Below are positions 16,209 through 22,101 of a stretch of 26,013 nucleotides of DNA, piece after piece (position 1 is the first letter of the stretch; every line of letters begins with the position of its first letter). Source of the DNA: a virus; IMG/VR virus record IMGVR_UViG_3300025582_000026, positions 1 to 26,013 of that record; one strand, written 5' to 3'. The position numbers and the translations under genes were made by a program. The notes under the pieces were generated by a model that was given only the letters and a program-made list of their open reading frames with translations, was not told the DNA's origin and did no database searches.

Positions 16209-16536
16209 GGTATCTCAGAATACTTTGAATGGCCGAGACCTGCACCTCGGCTGACCTCATGCACGATTTTGCCGTGTCGTATTGCACTCTGGCAAGATCG
16301 CGATAGAAGCGTAAGTTGGCAACTTCATCGTCACCCCTGGCTAAATCATTAATGAGTGTCGCGGGCATCTTCTGATCCTTCAGCCTCATTATGATTTTAG
16401 CTAATGCCTTTTTATATTTGCGCTCTGACTCTGCTTTATCTTGCGCCAACTCTTTTAGATATTTTGCATCTGCTTTGAGTTGTTGTCCCGCGTTCCATAA
16501 TGCACGATTTAAGTCAGTAAGTTCTATTGCACTCAC
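16192..16536 (-). CDS. Conserved phage coiled-coil protein (114 aa)
   Basis: The first start codon in frame is GTG at 16536, with AAAGAGG unusually close; no better start lies downstream within 25 residues. The protein is almost entirely helical and charged (LNRALWNAGQQLKADAKYLK, ERKYKKALAKIIMRLKDQ), with a PATLINDLARGDDEVANLRF segment, then QYDTAKSCMRSAEVQV. Similar helical proteins with an 'A-T-x-I-x-D-L-A-x-G' segment occur near late regulators in Bacillota prophages. No known activity. Starts 14 nt after the tRNA gene. Confidence 0.65.
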   Translation of the reverse strand: MSAIELTDLNRALWNAGQQLKADAKYLKELAQDKAESERKYKKALAKIIMRLKDQKMPATLINDLARGDDEVANLRFYRDLARVQYDTAKSCMRSAEVQVSAIQSILRYQDKMP

Positions 16537-16549
16537 CCTCTTTATTAAT

Positions 16550-16624
16550 TGGATCCAACTGTATGACTCGAACGCACATCTGATTCGTTACAAATGAACC
16601 GTTTTACCATTAAGCTAAGTTGGC
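16550..16624 (-). tRNA. tRNA-Thr(UGU) with encoded CCA and several mismatched pairs
   Basis: On the minus strand a full cloverleaf can be drawn: acceptor GCCAACT with AGTTGGA, D-arm GCTT-AATGGTA-AAAC, anticodon arm GTTCA-TTTGTAA-CGAAT with anticodon TGT, a 5-nt variable loop, T-arm GTGCG-TTCGAGT-CATAC, then T and CCA. Total 75 nt. Four pairs are not Watson-Crick or wobble: G1-A72, C11-A24, A31-C39 and C52-A62. It is a threonine tRNA in type, but may be poorly functional or decayed. It begins 7 nt after a terminator hairpin. Confidence 0.75.
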
Positions 16625-16626
16625 AG

Positions 16627-16658
16627 AAGAAAAAGCGCATCCATTAAGACGCGCTTTT
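16627..16658 (-). terminator. Intrinsic terminator in front of the tRNA gene
   Basis: AAAAGCGC (16631-16638) and GCGCTTTT (16651-16658) form a perfect 8-bp stem with a 12-nt loop. The minus-strand transcript ends GCGCTTTTTCTTC. It would end transcription coming from the 16.86 kb promoter, just before the tRNA. Confidence 0.7.
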
Positions 16659-16752
16659 GTTATATTATGTGCGCTGTTGATACTCTCCTATCAATGCACG
16701 TCCACATAGCAACATAAGTTAGCATTTAGTAAATTTGGTGTGTGGGTAGCTA

Positions 16753-16786
16753 ATCACCCTGCACGGCTCTCAGGTATCACCCTGCA
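16753..16786 (-). repeat. 11-bp direct repeats inside the candidate RNA
   Basis: TGCAGGGTGAT occurs at 16753-16763 and 16776-16786, 23 bp apart. Each copy forms the 5' arm of a short hairpin on the minus strand. Confidence 0.65.
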
Positions 16787-16862
16787 TTTCTCGTTTCGAG
16801 TGGTTCATTACAACTCCTGGGGAAGATAGAGGAACGGATTTCTCCGCACCTCTACTCTATAT

Positions 16863-16871
16863 AATATACCA
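16863..16871 (-). promoter_or_regulatory. Extended -10 promoter behind the late activator gene
   Basis: The minus strand reads TGGTATATT, an extended -10 with one mismatch. The sequence 17 nt upstream is not a good -35 (ATGTTA). It begins 22 nt after the stop of the ArpU/RinA-like gene. Confidence 0.4.
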
Positions 16872-16893
16872 GTTTTAACCTGTTTAACATGTC

Positions 16894-17433
16894 CTAATAC
16901 TGTCCTATCTCCCTTATGCTCCGTTTATCTCTCTTATCGTTCTCAGCTTTCAATACATCTTCTATGCCAAATAGATTAATAGCAATGTGTCTCAGACCCT
17001 TATTGTGTAGTTTGTAACAATACCTCTCGTCATAGCCTATCAACTCTGCAATGTGTGTCCAAGGTTCTCTATTGCTGTTTATATATCTTCCTTCCAGTAT
17101 TACTCTCTCAGGCTGTGGCAATCCTTCCATAGCCTTTTCTATTCTCTCGGCTATATGCTTTGCTTTTGTGTAATCCGTTCTATCCTGTTGGTGCTGTTTG
17201 TCTCCTGCCAGCTTTGCTCCTAGTTCCATCTTGGGCACGGAGCTATGCCCTATATGCTCTCCATATTGTGGTGTCATTGATGTTGTGTATCTATCCTCTA
17301 TATCTTCTTTTAGGTTCTTGACATACTGTTCTTGGCTTCTGAATCCCTCTAGATAAAATTTAGTTAAGCGCAGTGCGTCTTGTTTGGCATCCTTAGCAAT
17401 ATTTCTGCTTATTCTTTCCGCTATCTCTTCCAT
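16894..17433 (-). CDS. ArpU/RinA-like late transcription activator
   Basis: 179 residues, ATG at 17433, GAGAGGGTAACGC upstream, overlapping the preceding small gene by 13 nt. The first 60 residues are helical and charged. Residues 107-152 form a sigma-70 region 4-like helix-turn-helix: LPQPERVILEGRYI, then REPWTHIAELIGYDERYCYKLHNKGLRHI (in pieces). This pattern and its place at the early/late boundary match RinA and ArpU family regulators, which turn on packaging and morphogenesis operons. Its targets are probably the promoters at 16.18 kb or 13.95 kb, which I infer only from order. Confidence 0.8.
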   Translation of the reverse strand: MEEIAERISRNIAKDAKQDALRLTKFYLEGFRSQEQYVKNLKEDIEDRYTTSMTPQYGEHIGHSSVPKMELGAKLAGDKQHQQDRTDYTKAKHIAERIEKAMEGLPQPERVILEGRYINSNREPWTHIAELIGYDERYCYKLHNKGLRHIAINLFGIEDVLKAENDKRDKRSIREIGQY

Positions 17434-17591
17434 GCGTTACCCTCTCTATCTTTTATGATCGTTGGCTTTGCTAATATAGCTATACCTAGTACATATATTG
17501 CATCCGTCATATTATGTGTTACAAAAAACATTAAGCTTATTAAGAGGGATATTATTGATAAGGCTGCGGCTGTTTCGTTTAATCTACTCAT
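17421..17591 (-). CDS. Small two-helix membrane protein (56 aa)
   Basis: ATG at 17591 with AGGGAGGAAAACGA upstream. Two hydrophobic segments are seen, ALSIISLLISLMFFV (residues 10-24) and AIYVLGIAILAKP (31-43), with a positive C-terminal tail. It overlaps both neighbours by a few nucleotides, fitting an operon. It might be a holin-like or superinfection-exclusion protein, but no family evidence supports either. Confidence 0.55.
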   Translation of the reverse strand: MSRLNETAAALSIISLLISLMFFVTHNMTDAIYVLGIAILAKPTIIKDREGNAWKR

Positions 17592-17923
17592 TCGTTTTCC
17601 TCCCTATTAATACTTTTTTCCTTATCGAATCCCTCTGGATATCTGCGTTTTAGCTTATCTATGTTACCCTGCGCTACTTCATCAAGTGTTATCCCTGACC
17701 ACTCAGCTATCCTGGCTATATACCACAACACATCCCCCAACTCTCCTCTGATCTTATCCTTATCTAGTGGATGCCCATGAAACAAATGCTTTTTAATGAT
17801 GTCCTGCACTTCTCCAGCCTCTCCCCCAATGCCTAGGCCAAAATTAGCCAATGCTTCTTGTCCTGATGTGTGGTTGTCTGTTCTTCCTGTTGCAATTTGA
17901 TATAGGTTCATTTCATTATCCAT
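17588..17923 (-). CDS. MazG-like nucleotide pyrophosphohydrolase
   Basis: 111 residues from the ATG at 17923, with AAGGGGATATGCTCAA upstream (an ATG at 17944 is also in frame). The fold signature is clear: GGEAGEVQDIIKKHLFHGH with E35xxE38 and later GELGDVLWYIARIAEW with E61xxD64, the metal-binding residues of all-alpha NTP pyrophosphatases, then EVAQGNIDKLKRRYPEGF. Such enzymes hydrolyse NTPs or alarmones such as ppGpp, cleaning the nucleotide pool and modifying host stress responses during infection. Its stop overlaps the next start. Confidence 0.9.
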   Translation of the reverse strand: MDNEMNLYQIATGRTDNHTSGQEALANFGLGIGGEAGEVQDIIKKHLFHGHPLDKDKIRGELGDVLWYIARIAEWSGITLDEVAQGNIDKLKRRYPEGFDKEKSINREENE

Positions 17924-18029
17924 TTGAGCATATCCCCTTCCCATTCTTACTCTGTGGACACTCCGAACATGGAAGTTGGTCTATGTGGCAATACCTAAAG
18001 CTGCACTCAAAACACTCAATTTTTATCAT
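17916..18029 (-). CDS. Zinc-binding mini-protein (37 aa)
   Basis: ATG at 18029 with AGGAGGTAGCAAA, overlapping the HNH stop (ATGA). It reads MIKIECFECSFRYC then HIDQLPCSECPQSK and GIC. Cysteines 6, 9, 14, 21, 24 and 34 form CxxC knuckles. Near-perfect binding site and tight overlaps support a real gene, too short to appear in most ORF calls. Function unknown. Confidence 0.6.
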   Translation of the reverse strand: MIKIECFECSFRYCHIDQLPCSECPQSKNGKGICSNG

Positions 18030-18478
18030 TTTGCTACCTCCTGTTGTTCTATTGCGGTCCTATTGTTGTATCTCTGTGTGATTTCTTGGCTCTTTCTACT
18101 GTTTTTCCAATATGTCGGATATAGTTTAGTTAGATGCTCCACCCACTTGATTCTTCCTGCACTACTTTGATGTGGTGCTTCTGGATCGCTTCTGTGACAC
18201 CATCCACATAATAAAACCAAGTTCTCAGCATCGTCTTTTCCTCCGGCTGAACGCAATATCGCATGATGATGCTCAACCCCGTATGTCTCTCCACACTCTT
18301 GGCATTGATTGCGGTCCCTCCTGTCTACTTCTGCACATGCTGTTTGATATTGTGTAAACTTTGTGAGTTGTGTTAGCTTTTTCGCATCATACCGTTCTTT
18401 TCTCCTAGTATTTCTTTTCTTATTGCGTTGTGTTGTCGCTCGCTTAAACTCCGTTCTCTTTAATGCGATAGGACACAC
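18026..18478 (-). CDS. HNH endonuclease
   Basis: 150 residues starting at GTG 18478; no ATG is available nearby and the AAAAGG upstream is close, so the exact start is uncertain. The first 40 residues are Lys/Arg-rich. The HNH core is CQECGETYGVEHHHAI (C59, C62, H70-H72), N86 in DAENLVLL and CGWCHRSDP (C91, C94, H95). The complete metal and catalytic set suggests an active nuclease. It may act in DNA processing or as a homing-like element; nothing around it shows an insertion. Follows the DUF1064 gene closely. Confidence 0.85.
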   Translation of the reverse strand: MCPIALKRTEFKRATTQRNKKRNTRRKERYDAKKLTQLTKFTQYQTACAEVDRRDRNQCQECGETYGVEHHHAILRSAGGKDDAENLVLLCGWCHRSDPEAPHQSSAGRIKWVEHLTKLYPTYWKNSRKSQEITQRYNNRTAIEQQEVAK

Positions 18479-18499
18479 CCCTTTTCGCTTATTGTTGTC

Positions 18500-18835
18500 T
18501 TATACTATCTTTAGTATTAAATCGTACTTAGCTTCTAATATCTTCCGTTTAATCTTAAATACGTTCGTTTCCATTCCTTTTGAATCTTCTATCTCTATAT
18601 GTCCGTCCATATACTCAACCTTGAAATCCGCTATATATTTGATTGCTCTGATCTTCTTACCATCCTTACGCCTATACCCTTCCTGCAAAATAAACTCAGG
18701 TTGTAGAGATAACGACTTAATCATTCCTACTAATTTCATATTCCTCAGCTCTATATACCTAACGCTCTCTCTATTACTAGCAAAGGTTATGCCGTCTACT
18801 ATTGTTTGCTTTGCGTGGTATTTGTTTACTGCCAC
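18500..18835 (-). CDS. DUF1064 family PD-(D/E)XK-like nuclease
   Basis: 111 residues, GTG start at 18835 with AGAGG nine nucleotides upstream. It begins MAVNKYHAKQTIVDGITFASNRESVRYIELR and has the family middle LQPEFILQEGYRRKDGKKIRAIKYIADF (in pieces). Likely catalytic residues are D70, then E83-D84-x-K86 in EIEDSKG, followed by TNVFKIKRKILEAKY. DUF1064 proteins are widespread in phages of Bacillota and are proposed to be small nucleases or resolvase-like proteins. Activity not demonstrated here. Confidence 0.88.
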   Translation of the reverse strand: MAVNKYHAKQTIVDGITFASNRESVRYIELRNMKLVGMIKSLSLQPEFILQEGYRRKDGKKIRAIKYIADFKVEYMDGHIEIEDSKGMETNVFKIKRKILEAKYDLILKIV

Positions 18836-18921
18836 CTCTAAGCACCTCTTTCTATCTCTCTGACATAATTCTACCCCTACTTAATTCTATCCCCTTAGAA
18901 CGCCCTTCCATGCCCTCTATG

Positions 18922-19125
18922 CTACATTCCCATATTTCTTACAGCTTGCCATTCTGCTGTGGATTTCCTATTTCTCTTTAATCCATCCAAAACACCTTCT
19001 GCATAAAACTTCTTTGCTGTCAGTTCAACCCACATATTGACTGTTTCCTGTGCTTGCTCGATTGTTATTGCTCCACTTAGAAGTAAGTGCATTGTTCCTT
19101 TAACTGCAAAAGAATTGTTGTTCAT
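18922..19125 (-). CDS. Hypothetical helical protein (67 aa)
   Basis: The ATG at 19125 overlaps the upstream stop (ATGA); a GTG at 19134 three codons earlier is also possible. The protein is one long helical region (AITIEQAQETVNMWVELTAKKFYAEGVLDGLKRN, in pieces) with an aromatic W. The LSGAITIEQAQETVNMWVEL segment hints at a protein-protein contact. It sits between DUF1599 and DUF1064 genes; no family recognised. Confidence 0.6.
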   Translation of the reverse strand: MNNNSFAVKGTMHLLLSGAITIEQAQETVNMWVELTAKKFYAEGVLDGLKRNRKSTAEWQAVRNMGM

Positions 19126-19409
19126 GGCATCCACGGTCCTTCCTCTTCTTTATTTTGTCTATATAAAAGCTCAAGAGTGGCATATCCTATAATGTCTCTG
19201 ATCGTGTCCTCTATGGCTTCGTCCTTAACGTGTGATGGGTTTGCATCTAGTTGCTTAATCCGGCTCAGTTTGTCAGCTATGCGAATATAGAATCCTGTTG
19301 GTCCGTACTCTTCTCTTAATTTGTCGTAACTGTTGCCATAGTCAATGTTCTTCCTCATAAGTAGTTCAGCGATTGGTTCCAGTATTTTTTTATATCTCAT
19401 GCTGCTCAT
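19122..19409 (-). CDS. Nmad1/DUF1599 nucleotide-modification-associated protein
   Basis: 95 residues, ATG at 19409 overlapping the previous stop, with AAAGAGG upstream. It has the DUF1599 pattern: KNIDYGNSYDKLREEYGPTG, FYIRIADKLSRIKQLD and DEAIEDTIRDIIGYATLELLY. The family is associated with phage base or nucleotide modification and also found as a small partner protein; the reaction is not proven. Nearby MazG and radical SAM genes fit a nucleotide-pool theme. Confidence 0.85.
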   Translation of the reverse strand: MSSMRYKKILEPIAELLMRKNIDYGNSYDKLREEYGPTGFYIRIADKLSRIKQLDANPSHVKDEAIEDTIRDIIGYATLELLYRQNKEEEGPWMP

Positions 19410-19918
19410 GCTGTAACCTCTTTCTTGTATTTTTCTCTAACTTGTCTCGTTGCTCGTCCATATCCGTCCTTCATAACCCTGCCTATAGCACTACGGTTCA
19501 TGGTTGGTATTGTCATAGCATCGTTTATGTTCCACTTGCCCTGCTTAATCCTCCCTCGAAATGTCTCGTACCTTACTCCATTTTGAATTGCCGCCTCTAT
19601 TTGTTGCATAGGGTATATTCTGTTTGCTTTCCCTACTTTCGCCATAGCCTTATGCCTATCTACCAAAGGTTCTGTTGCTGCTCTCATCGGATCCCACCCT
19701 ACACTTATTCTTTTTCTCAGTGTTGCGTACTTGATTCCATTGTGTTCAGCTAGGATCTTCCACGGTTGTATGTTCATTCTCTTTTTTGGTCGCTCGGTTG
19801 TTGCTCTCTGCATGGTCCATGCTAGATTCCTTATTCTGCGTTCTAATGTACACTTTTTTATACCATTTTGTTCTGCTATTTTATAAGACTCCGGCGTGAT
19901 ATAAAATTCGTATGCCAA
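19406..19918 (-). CDS. HTH-repeat protein, paralog A (170 aa)
   Basis: The start is TTG at 19918, directly after the stop of the upstream ORF, with GGGGGGAAATGTAA. The protein holds three copies of a motif reading NGIxxxTxxxRixxxxW(d)xxrAaTxP (AEQNGIKKCTLERRIRNLAW, AEHNGIKYATLRKRISVGWD, AIQNGVRYETFRGRIKQGKW). Each copy looks like a small helix-turn-helix. The C-terminus is basic. It is probably DNA-binding. A homolog of the same design lies at 20371-20793. Confidence 0.7.
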   Translation of the reverse strand: MAYEFYITPESYKIAEQNGIKKCTLERRIRNLAWTMQRATTERPKKRMNIQPWKILAEHNGIKYATLRKRISVGWDPMRAATEPLVDRHKAMAKVGKANRIYPMQQIEAAIQNGVRYETFRGRIKQGKWNINDAMTIPTMNRSAIGRVMKDGYGRATRQVREKYKKEVTA

Positions 19919-20132
19919 TTACATTTCCCCCCATGCTGAAACTATTGTCTTTACTGCTGTGTCTGTTCTTAGGTACTCGAGTCCCTCTGTTCCCAAGCTA
20001 CCGGGGATATAGGCATCTGTTAATCTGTAGACCATGATTTTATCCTTGCTATTGTCGTGGTAGATATTGTTTATCTTTGCATCGAGTTCAGCATTTGTTT
20101 TGCGACATACTATTGTTGATGGTGCAACTCAT
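19919..20132 (-). pseudogene. Frameshifted small gene between HTH protein and paralog A
   Basis: An ATG at 20132 overlaps the HTH gene stop (ATGA), but its frame stops after 14 codons. Removing one A in AACAATAG (about 20110-20117) would join MSCTINI to VCRKTNAELDAKINNIYH, DNSKDKIMVYRLTDAYIPGS and TEGLEYLRTDTAVKTIVSAWGEM, about 70 residues ending at 19919. Without the repair only a 38-residue ORF from 20035 remains. Likely a frameshifted gene or a sequence error. Function unknown. Confidence 0.5.
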
Positions 20133-20299
20133 TTCTCTCTGACTCCATTCCTTAGCCATAGAAGGTGTGAATTTATTGTTTGTCGTGACATTCCCAATAA
20201 GTCTCCTAGGGCTTTCTTTGTTCCTGCTGCCGCTATCGCTATGTTGTATTTCTCCATTGTTGGGTACCTTCGGCGCAGTTGTTCAGTCTTTCCTGTCAT
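20129..20299 (-). CDS. Small HTH protein (56 aa)
   Basis: ATG at 20299 overlapping the preceding TGA, with AAGGGGGTTAGGAA upstream. The protein has a clear helix-turn-helix in residues 24-50 (AAAGTKKALGDLLGMSRQTI then NSHLLWLR) with a basic N-terminus (LRRRYPTMEKY). Likely a small DNA-binding regulator or a sigma/homeodomain-like HTH. Flanked by other small genes in one operon. Confidence 0.6.
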   Translation of the reverse strand: MTGKTEQLRRRYPTMEKYNIAIAAAGTKKALGDLLGMSRQTINSHLLWLRNGVREK

Positions 20300-20367
20300 T
20301 TCCTAACCCCCTTCGGCAATACTTTTATTATCTTTTTCACAATCAGATCAAACTCTTTTGTTGTCAC
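20296..20367 (-). CDS. Possible 23-residue ORF linking paralog B and HTH gene
   Basis: GTG at 20367, three nucleotides after the paralog B stop, with GGGAG eight nucleotides upstream. It reads TTKEFDLIVKKIIKVLPKG and ends in ATGA overlap with the HTH start. May serve translational coupling rather than make a stable protein. Confidence 0.4.
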   Translation of the reverse strand: MTTKEFDLIVKKIIKVLPKGVRK

Positions 20368-20370
20368 GTC

Positions 20371-20793
20371 TTAACTCCCTTTCATTGGCCTTGTCGCTGC
20401 CTCCACTAATCCCCATCGTCTAGACATTCTCTTGCAAAAGGTTTTAACACTAATCCCATTTGATACAGCTAAATCCTCGTATTCCTTCGGGTACTTCCGT
20501 TTTGCTATTGCCATATTATTTATGAGTGTTGCTTTGTCCATGACAGGCATCGAACTTGCTTTCTCCATACTCATTCCTGTGCTTACTCTGTGGGAGAATA
20601 TGCTTGATGAAATATTGTTTTCCTTCGCTATGTCTCGCCATTCCTGATTGGTGTTTAGAGGGCGTGGTGTGGTTGTTGTGGCCTTGATGATGTCCCATCC
20701 ATACGTTCGCACCCTATTTGTTAATAAGTGGGCTGTTATGCCGTTCTGTTGTGCTGTGTTGTAGTTATCAGGAGTGATGTAAAAGGAATCCAT
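20371..20793 (-). CDS. HTH-repeat protein, paralog B (140 aa)
   Basis: ATG at 20793, preceded by TAGGAGGGGCAGGCC. The repeat motif seen in paralog A recurs: QQNGITAHLLTNRVRTYGWD, AKENNISSSIFSHRVSTGMS and AVSNGISVKTFCKRMSRRWG, with A(T/S)xxP after each. Opening MDSFYITPDNYNTAQQNGI matches paralog A's FYITPESYKIAEQNGI. The two arose by duplication and diverged. Probably DNA-binding, perhaps a copy-number or specificity set. Exact role unknown. Confidence 0.7.
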   Translation of the reverse strand: MDSFYITPDNYNTAQQNGITAHLLTNRVRTYGWDIIKATTTTPRPLNTNQEWRDIAKENNISSSIFSHRVSTGMSMEKASSMPVMDKATLINNMAIAKRKYPKEYEDLAVSNGISVKTFCKRMSRRWGLVEAATRPMKGS

Positions 20794-20805
20794 GGCCTGC
20801 CCCTC

Positions 20806-21081
20806 CTATAGGTAAAATTTATCGTATCTATGTGGGTCGTTTTTTCCAGTTAGTAGTTTTTTGCCATTAGTTTCCTGTGCCATTGAGCGAAATAAGGACG
20901 GCATTGGAAGAAATGGACTCTCTGTTGTGGCTATTATTCTTCGCGCTGCTGTCATTACCACTTCGAACGTCAAATCGTTAAGAGCTTCCCAGTATACTTC
21001 CATTCTCTGCGGAGAGGGTTTTGTATCAGTGGTAATTGACGTGATGTAAGAATAGAATTTCGCAAACTCAGACTTTTCCAT
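20806..21081 (-). CDS. G39P-like helicase loader
   Basis: 91 residues, ATG at 21081, overlapping the replication protein gene by 14 nt with AGGAGGTAGAAGGAA upstream. EFAKFYSYITSITTDTKPSP, MEVYWEALNDLTFEVVMTAA and RRIIATTESPFLPMPSLFRS match the layout of small phage helicase loaders (G39P / Loader family), in which an 'I.T...FPP....' tail follows helices. It would bring the host replicative helicase to the origin bound by the neighbouring initiator. Assigned by pattern plus gene order. Confidence 0.7.
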   Translation of the reverse strand: MEKSEFAKFYSYITSITTDTKPSPQRMEVYWEALNDLTFEVVMTAARRIIATTESPFLPMPSLFRSMAQETNGKKLLTGKNDPHRYDKFYL

Positions 21082-21910
21082 TTCCTTCTACCTCCTCATG
21101 CATTGCTAACCATTTTGCGGTTATTTGATCTTGTAGGCTTAATCCGGGTGTAGTAGACTTGCTCCAATCAATATTTCTTTTTGGTATGTCTTCAGTTGGG
21201 ATATAATTTATAAAATCTTCAAAGCGTTTCTGTGGTCCTAGAAATGTAGATGCTTGCAGTGTGAATTGCTGATCTTGTCCATTTCTTGATAATGCATAAT
21301 TTTTTGATGCTGTGATTAAATCGTCAGGGTTTGTCCTATTTTTAATTAAAGTGTTCCATGTTTTGAGTGCTGCGGTCTTTGCTGTTTTCTTAGGATACAG
21401 ATTCCAGAATTCTTCAAAAATATATATATTATTATCCTTTATGGAATTATCTTTTATAGAAGGATCAATAATGGAAGTATCTTTGTTGGGCGATTCTGTC
21501 CTAACCCTTGGGCGATTCTGTCCTAAGGGTTGGGCGATTCTGTCCTTAGGGTTAGGCGATTCTGTCATAAGGTCATAGTCTTGCAATCCGTCAAGTTTTG
21601 CTGTAGGAGATATGTAAGAGAAGTTTCCTTTCTTCCCTTTTCTGACGTTTGTAAGCGTTCGTAGTAATAGGAAGTCTTTTCCGTATAGTTCAATTTTTCG
21701 CTTTAGGTTTCGCTTGCTACCCACTATCGGAATCTGTTCGAGAAGGTACGTGTAATTGATCCACATGAACTTTATACCGCTAAAATCCTTAAACTCCATA
21801 GTTGCCGAAGAATACATATCCTTGATAGTTCTAAGGATAAAAGCATCTTCTATGCTAAGTTTGTTCTCGATCAACTTCTCTTGCTGAAACCCAAGTATGG
21901 TGTATTTCAT
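21068..21910 (-). CDS. Phage replication initiator / replisome organiser
   Basis: 280 residues, ATG at 21910 overlapping the upstream TGA. The N-terminal 100 residues look like a winged helix (LSIEDAFILRTIKDMYSSATM, WINYTYLLEQIP, KRNLKRKIELYG). Residues 105-155 are a low-complexity linker coded by iterons and 15-bp repeats (TESPN, DRIAQPLG, QNRPRVR, TESPNK). The C-terminal part has EFWNLYPKKTAKTAALKTWNTLIKN, DLITASKNYAL and TLQASTFLGPQKRFEDF, typical of initiators of Bacillota phages. It would bind the origin within its own gene and cooperate with the helicase loader at 20806. Confidence 0.85.
   Translation of the reverse strand: MKYTILGFQQEKLIENKLSIEDAFILRTIKDMYSSATMEFKDFSGIKFMWINYTYLLEQIPIVGSKRNLKRKIELYGKDFLLLRTLTNVRKGKKGNFSYISPTAKLDGLQDYDLMTESPNPKDRIAQPLGQNRPRVRTESPNKDTSIIDPSIKDNSIKDNNIYIFEEFWNLYPKKTAKTAALKTWNTLIKNRTNPDDLITASKNYALSRNGQDQQFTLQASTFLGPQKRFEDFINYIPTEDIPKRNIDWSKSTTPGLSLQDQITAKWLAMHEEVEGNGKV
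21411..21576. other. Putative phage replication origin (iterons plus AT-rich tract)
   Basis: Four 22-bp iterons (21489-21576) adjoin an AT-rich tract, 21411-21487, in which 21416-21435 is entirely A and T. The tract also holds three imperfect 15-bp tandem repeats at 21439-21453, 21454-21468 and 21469-21483. The arrangement inside the initiator gene copies the lambda origin layout: iterons for the initiator, AT-rich DNA for unwinding. Confidence 0.75.
21489..21576 (+). repeat. Four 22-bp iterons
   Basis: GGCGATTCTGTC occurs at 21489, 21511, 21533 and 21555, each exactly 22 bp apart, with variable 10-nt spacers (CTAACCCTTG, CTAAGGGTTG, CTTAGGGTTA). Because 22 is not a multiple of three, the encoded peptide changes frame from copy to copy (TESPN, DRIAQP, QNRP, TESPN). 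This argues for selection on DNA, not protein. Confidence 0.92.
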
Positions 21911-22068
21911 ACTTTTGTACCTGAATTAACCGCTATCTGACTAACTTTCTTCGCCCAAAACCTTTCCATGATTGCTCGCTGTGCCTCTGGATTAGCCTTA
22001 CGCCATGCTCTTTTTAGTTCTGCTGATCTAGCCCTCTTTTGAGCTGGTGTCTTCTTAATTTCTGTCAT
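21907..22068 (-). CDS. Small basic protein (53 aa) at the start of the replication operon
   Basis: ATG at 22068 with a very good GTTGGAGGAATTAATAT site. It reads MTEIKKTPAQKRARSAELKR then AWRKANPEAQRAIMERFWAK, a basic helical protein that ends in an ATGA overlap with the initiator gene. The A-x-x-R-S-A-E-L-K-R-A-W-R repeat suggests nucleic-acid contact. Family not recognised. It is the first gene after the control region and its promoter. Confidence 0.65.
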   Translation of the reverse strand: MTEIKKTPAQKRARSAELKRAWRKANPEAQRAIMERFWAKKVSQIAVNSGTKV

Positions 22069-22101
22069 ATATTAATTCCTCCAACATTTTTAAATTAACT
22101 G

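Larger units (their letters stand above)
16627..16857 (-). ncRNA. Candidate phage small RNA of about 230 nt
   Basis: No substantial ORF fits this segment. A promoter-like TGG-TATATT precedes it (16863-16871) and an intrinsic terminator ends it. Predicted hairpins by eye on the minus strand: AGAGG..CGGA/TCCG..CCTCT, CAGG/CCTG and GGGT/ACCC. TGCAGGGTGAT occurs twice (16753-16763 and 16776-16786). A 12-codon ORF (MNHSKREMQGDT, 16770-16808) with AGGAG upstream may be a leader peptide. No known RNA family recognised. Confidence 0.45.

Noticed and set aside
16753-16786. Group II intron fragment (TGAGAGCCGTGC-like text)
   Set aside because: No domain V pattern, no reverse transcriptase and too short.
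18363-18863. 166-residue plus-strand ORF
   Set aside because: It is antisense to DUF1064 and HNH genes, Leu/Ser/Phe-rich as antisense frames often are, and has no ribosome binding site.
21489-21576. CRISPR-like array
   Set aside because: Repeat core is 12 bp with 10-nt variable parts at 22-bp period inside a gene; too short for CRISPR and fits origin iterons.
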